Origin: Oxytricha trifallax
Taxonomy: Eukaryota > Ciliophora > Spirotrichea > Sporadotrichida > Oxytrichidae
Direction: 5' to 3'
Assembly: GCA_000711775.1 (NCBI GenBank)
Contig: ARYC01001395.1
Coordinates: 40,832 to 104,831 of the forward strand
DNA: 64,000 nucleotides
Shown here piece by piece: positions 62,148 to 64,000 of the stretch (positions are counted from its first letter, which is position 1; the number at the start of each line of letters is the position of its first letter). The translations under genes were made by a program, and so were the position numbers. Under the pieces are notes generated by a model that had not been told where the DNA came from, ran no database searches, and worked only from the letters and a program-made list of their open reading frames with translations.

Positions 62148-64000
62148 TCACACAAATCCATGCTTGATGGTGCTGCACCACTGCTTCACACTGAAAGCCC
62201 AGAGCTTGTTGACGTCTGTCTTGGTCATGGCCTTCAGAATCTGCGAAAGCCGCTTCACCAGGTGAATCCTATGAAAAGTTAGGTATAGTATGCTTACTTG
62301 CTGTCAGCTTGCTCTTATCGGAGGTGCCTCTTGATGTAGGAGAACAACTGCTCGATTGGGTTAGCCAGGGTGAGTATTCAGCGTTGAAAAGGACAGTGAC
62401 CTTGAATTCCTAGCAGTCTCCAGCACCTCTGAATACTTGTGAATGACTGCGTTGTCCATAAGCAGCACAATCTTCTTCTGGGCGAGATCCTTATCTGTGC
62501 GCAGCTGCCGCAGGATGTGATAGAGGAAATTCTCAAACAGCACAGCATCGAAAGCCCCCTCAATGATTTGGCTGGAGACCAGCTGATCCTTAGTGATTGC
62601 TGCTATGAAACTCATCGAGAACTGCTGCCTCTTAGTTTTTTCCTTGGTTATAGAGAGACTTCTAGCCATAATGCCATAAGTCCCCAATCTCTAGCTGACT
62701 TGCTGTCTGACAACTGCAATGGGAGTATAATGTAATGATGGTTATGCATCGATGTTACCAGAATATGCTATGGGTGCTTAGTCGTTTCTCTAGTTGGGTA
62801 TACTTAGCGTGGTATAAACTAAAGTAGTATAAAACCATGAAGCTATAGCATACCTTCCTATTCCTTCACTGTGACTATACTGCTGCTCTCTGCCCTGCTT
62901 GACAGCTGCAAGCGTCTAGGTGTAATACCTATCTAGTTTTCATGGGCTGTTACATTGATCATCTCACTACCCTTACGCTTACTTGATTGCAGCTTGAGGT
63001 TGGCTAGGTTCTGAACTAATGGAGTAAGAGTGGAAGCCAATTTCAGAGGGGTTTATGGTTGACTTACAGGCTTCTTGGAAGAGCTCTATATTCTAAACGC
63101 GTTGAAGTGCTCTGCAGGGATGTGTATTAAACACTGCCCTCTGGGGCTTCCAAGATAGGTGACAGCTGAGTATTCCTATATATATCGCTGCACTTGACAG
63201 GGGTGGCAGCAATGCTCTGCTCCCTACTATCAAGATATGCTATGCTTAGGTAGAAGATTTCCTCCGTAACTTAGGAAATATCGATTTCGAGTTTGGCCTT
63301 GGAATCTTCGACGGAACAATCCAGACCCAGACATTATTCGTTCAGTATTTCTAACATGGCCCTCTTAACTTGGATAAAATCCTTACCCATCTAGACAAAC
63401 CACTCTTGATCTGCTGACGACGCTGTACTCAATCAGTTAAGCAAAGATAGCAATACTTACCTACTGGTTCCCGGAGTTGCTTGGAGTCTCAGATTTTCAG
63501 GTTTTAGGTTATTTTCATCTTGAGTTGCAACTGGACTTTACAAAATGGCAATGTTTGATCCGTTCATTTGATCCTGCTACTTAACCCCTGTGATATTCGA
63601 CATACGTGTTTCTCTGTTGGGGTAGCCAGACAGCATTTCACCATATTCAAAGACATCGTCGGTGACGAGGACCTCGGTCTTACCAATTGCAGGTGTCAGG
63701 GAGGAGTCGATTACACGATTTTCCTAGTGAAGAGCAGCTGAATTGAAACTCCATTATTTTGTAGGCATGTAATCGCTTCTGAAGTTCGATTCATCAACTG
63801 ATATAATTACAGCATCCTCCAGGAATAGCTGAGCAAGCAGTCTTGACACCCAAAGCCTCTTATCATTGAATGATGGATCCCTATACTTAGCGTTGGCGTT
63901 CTAAGCCTTGCCGAATCTCAAATGGAAACTTTCCTTCAGTACTTTCATGAGAGTAGCAACGCAAGGCACTGCAAGGTTCTTAAATTCCTGTTCCTTACAC
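62148..64000 (-). CDS. Tc1/TBE-like DD34E transposase gene, intron-rich, 5' end beyond window
   Basis: The gene runs leftward from beyond 64000. The right part reads FKNLAVPCVATLMKVLKES, NDKRLWVSRLLAQLFLEDA, then ISVDESNFRSDYMPTKQWSF with the first catalytic Asp (63793-63795) and Trp motif. About 1.06 kb (62685-63741) is inserted, then GTYGIMARSLSITKEK, MSFIAAITKDQ, VLLMDNAVIH (second Asp, 62454-62456), EYSPWL and NPIEQLFSYIKRHL (Glu, 62351-62353). An intron, GTAAGC..CATAG (62269-62297, 29 nt), is followed by LVKRLSQILKAMTKTD and TGA 62148-62150. TAA/TAG code Gln throughout. Two 1-nt deficits (near 62408 and 62362) break the frame within the catalytic core. Correcting them gives 34 residues between the last two acids. 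The superfamily call is strong; TBE kinship is inferred from ciliate context. Confidence 0.85.
62685..63741 (-). other. Intron-rich coding insertion within the transposase
   Basis: This sequence sits exactly between the Trp motif (KQWSFN) and GTYGIM. In related transposases these lie adjacent (W, three residues, G). It is coding-like in the same strand and frame (EVLVTDDVFEYGEMLSGYP, then DFIQVKRAMLEILNEQ, EEIFYLSIAYLDSREQ). Candidate introns are 63423-63460 (GTAAGT..ACAG; an alternative donor GTAGGT 4 nt upstream keeps the better frame), 63016-63067, 62916-62982, 62819-62853 and 62714-62758, all GT..AG. With these removed the frame joins the downstream transposase. It could be an extra domain, an inserted host gene piece, or an excisable element. 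No domain was recognised. Confidence 0.55.

Noticed and set aside
62378-62563. 61-codon minus-strand ORF in another frame of the transposase
   Set aside because: Alternate-frame shadow; its Arg/Cys-rich translation lacks the motifs seen in the real frame.
62439-62735. 98-codon standard-code ORF on the plus strand
   Set aside because: It is the antisense shadow of the transposase, whose minus-strand frame carries the DDE motifs.
62685-63741. Intein or simple pointer-flanked IES inside the transposase
   Set aside because: No Cys/Ser start or HN-Cys end for an intein; the short shared TCAGCT near both edges would not restore the transposase frame after excision.

Overview
The window looks like a very AT-rich (roughly 80% A+T by eye) stretch of ciliate nuclear DNA, most likely germline (micronuclear) or germline-like. 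The main reason is the genetic code. Recognisable protein motifs (transposase catalytic motifs, a C2H2 zinc finger, a uL6 ribosomal protein relic, cysteine-rich repeats) only become continuous when TAA and TAG are read as glutamine and TGA is the main stop. Canonical GT..AG introns of about 29-67 nt fit one transposase gene. Standard-code ORF calling therefore finds almost nothing real here. I see no rRNA, tRNA, CRISPR array or prokaryotic operon. The species cannot be named from the sequence.

Layout. 1-3540: AT-rich DNA with a 638-bp foldback element (8-bp target duplication) and a small ciliate-code ORF. 3541-19521: a head-to-tail array of about 8.3 near-identical 1.91-1.925-kb units. Each full unit carries a zinc-ribbon-like/coiled-coil ORF and a second ORF, and units differ mainly in the length of a (TA)n tract. 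20251-20888: a second foldback related to the first. 24.8-33.9 kb: C/G-rich-ended foldbacks, an (AAT)n microsatellite, one good hypothetical gene (28.2-29.65 kb, minus) and decayed minus-strand reading frames. 37.9-38.7 kb: two small plus-strand ORFs. 40.7-49.2 kb: a cluster of foldback/MITE-like elements. These include one whose ends resemble mariner ends, and a composite element that has captured fragments of a uL6 (RPL9) gene and a Cys-rich secreted-protein gene and was itself hit by a TA-targeting element. 49.5-50.7 kb: a decayed plus-strand gene. 52761-57096: a complete 4.3-kb transposon with 336-bp terminal inverted repeats, TA flanks, a DD34D (mariner-type) transposase relic and a C2H2 zinc-finger ORF. 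61.6-64.0 kb: a GC-richer island with a Tc1/TBE-like DD34E transposase gene (minus, running off the right end) that has an intron-rich insertion of about 1 kb between the first two catalytic Asp codons, plus a downstream ORF.

Taken together this is a transposon graveyard and repeat region rather than a functional operon. The mobile elements explain most of the GC-richer islands, and several carry or captured ordinary ciliate genes. A recurring oddity is that many otherwise coherent frames contain isolated in-frame TGA codons. Decay (TGG to TGA under AT pressure) is the simplest reading. Context-dependent UGA=Trp, as in karyorelict-type codes, cannot be excluded from this window. Protein identities other than the motif-bearing ones are hypothetical. 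Because TGA is rare by chance in such DNA, open frames without motifs are given low confidence.
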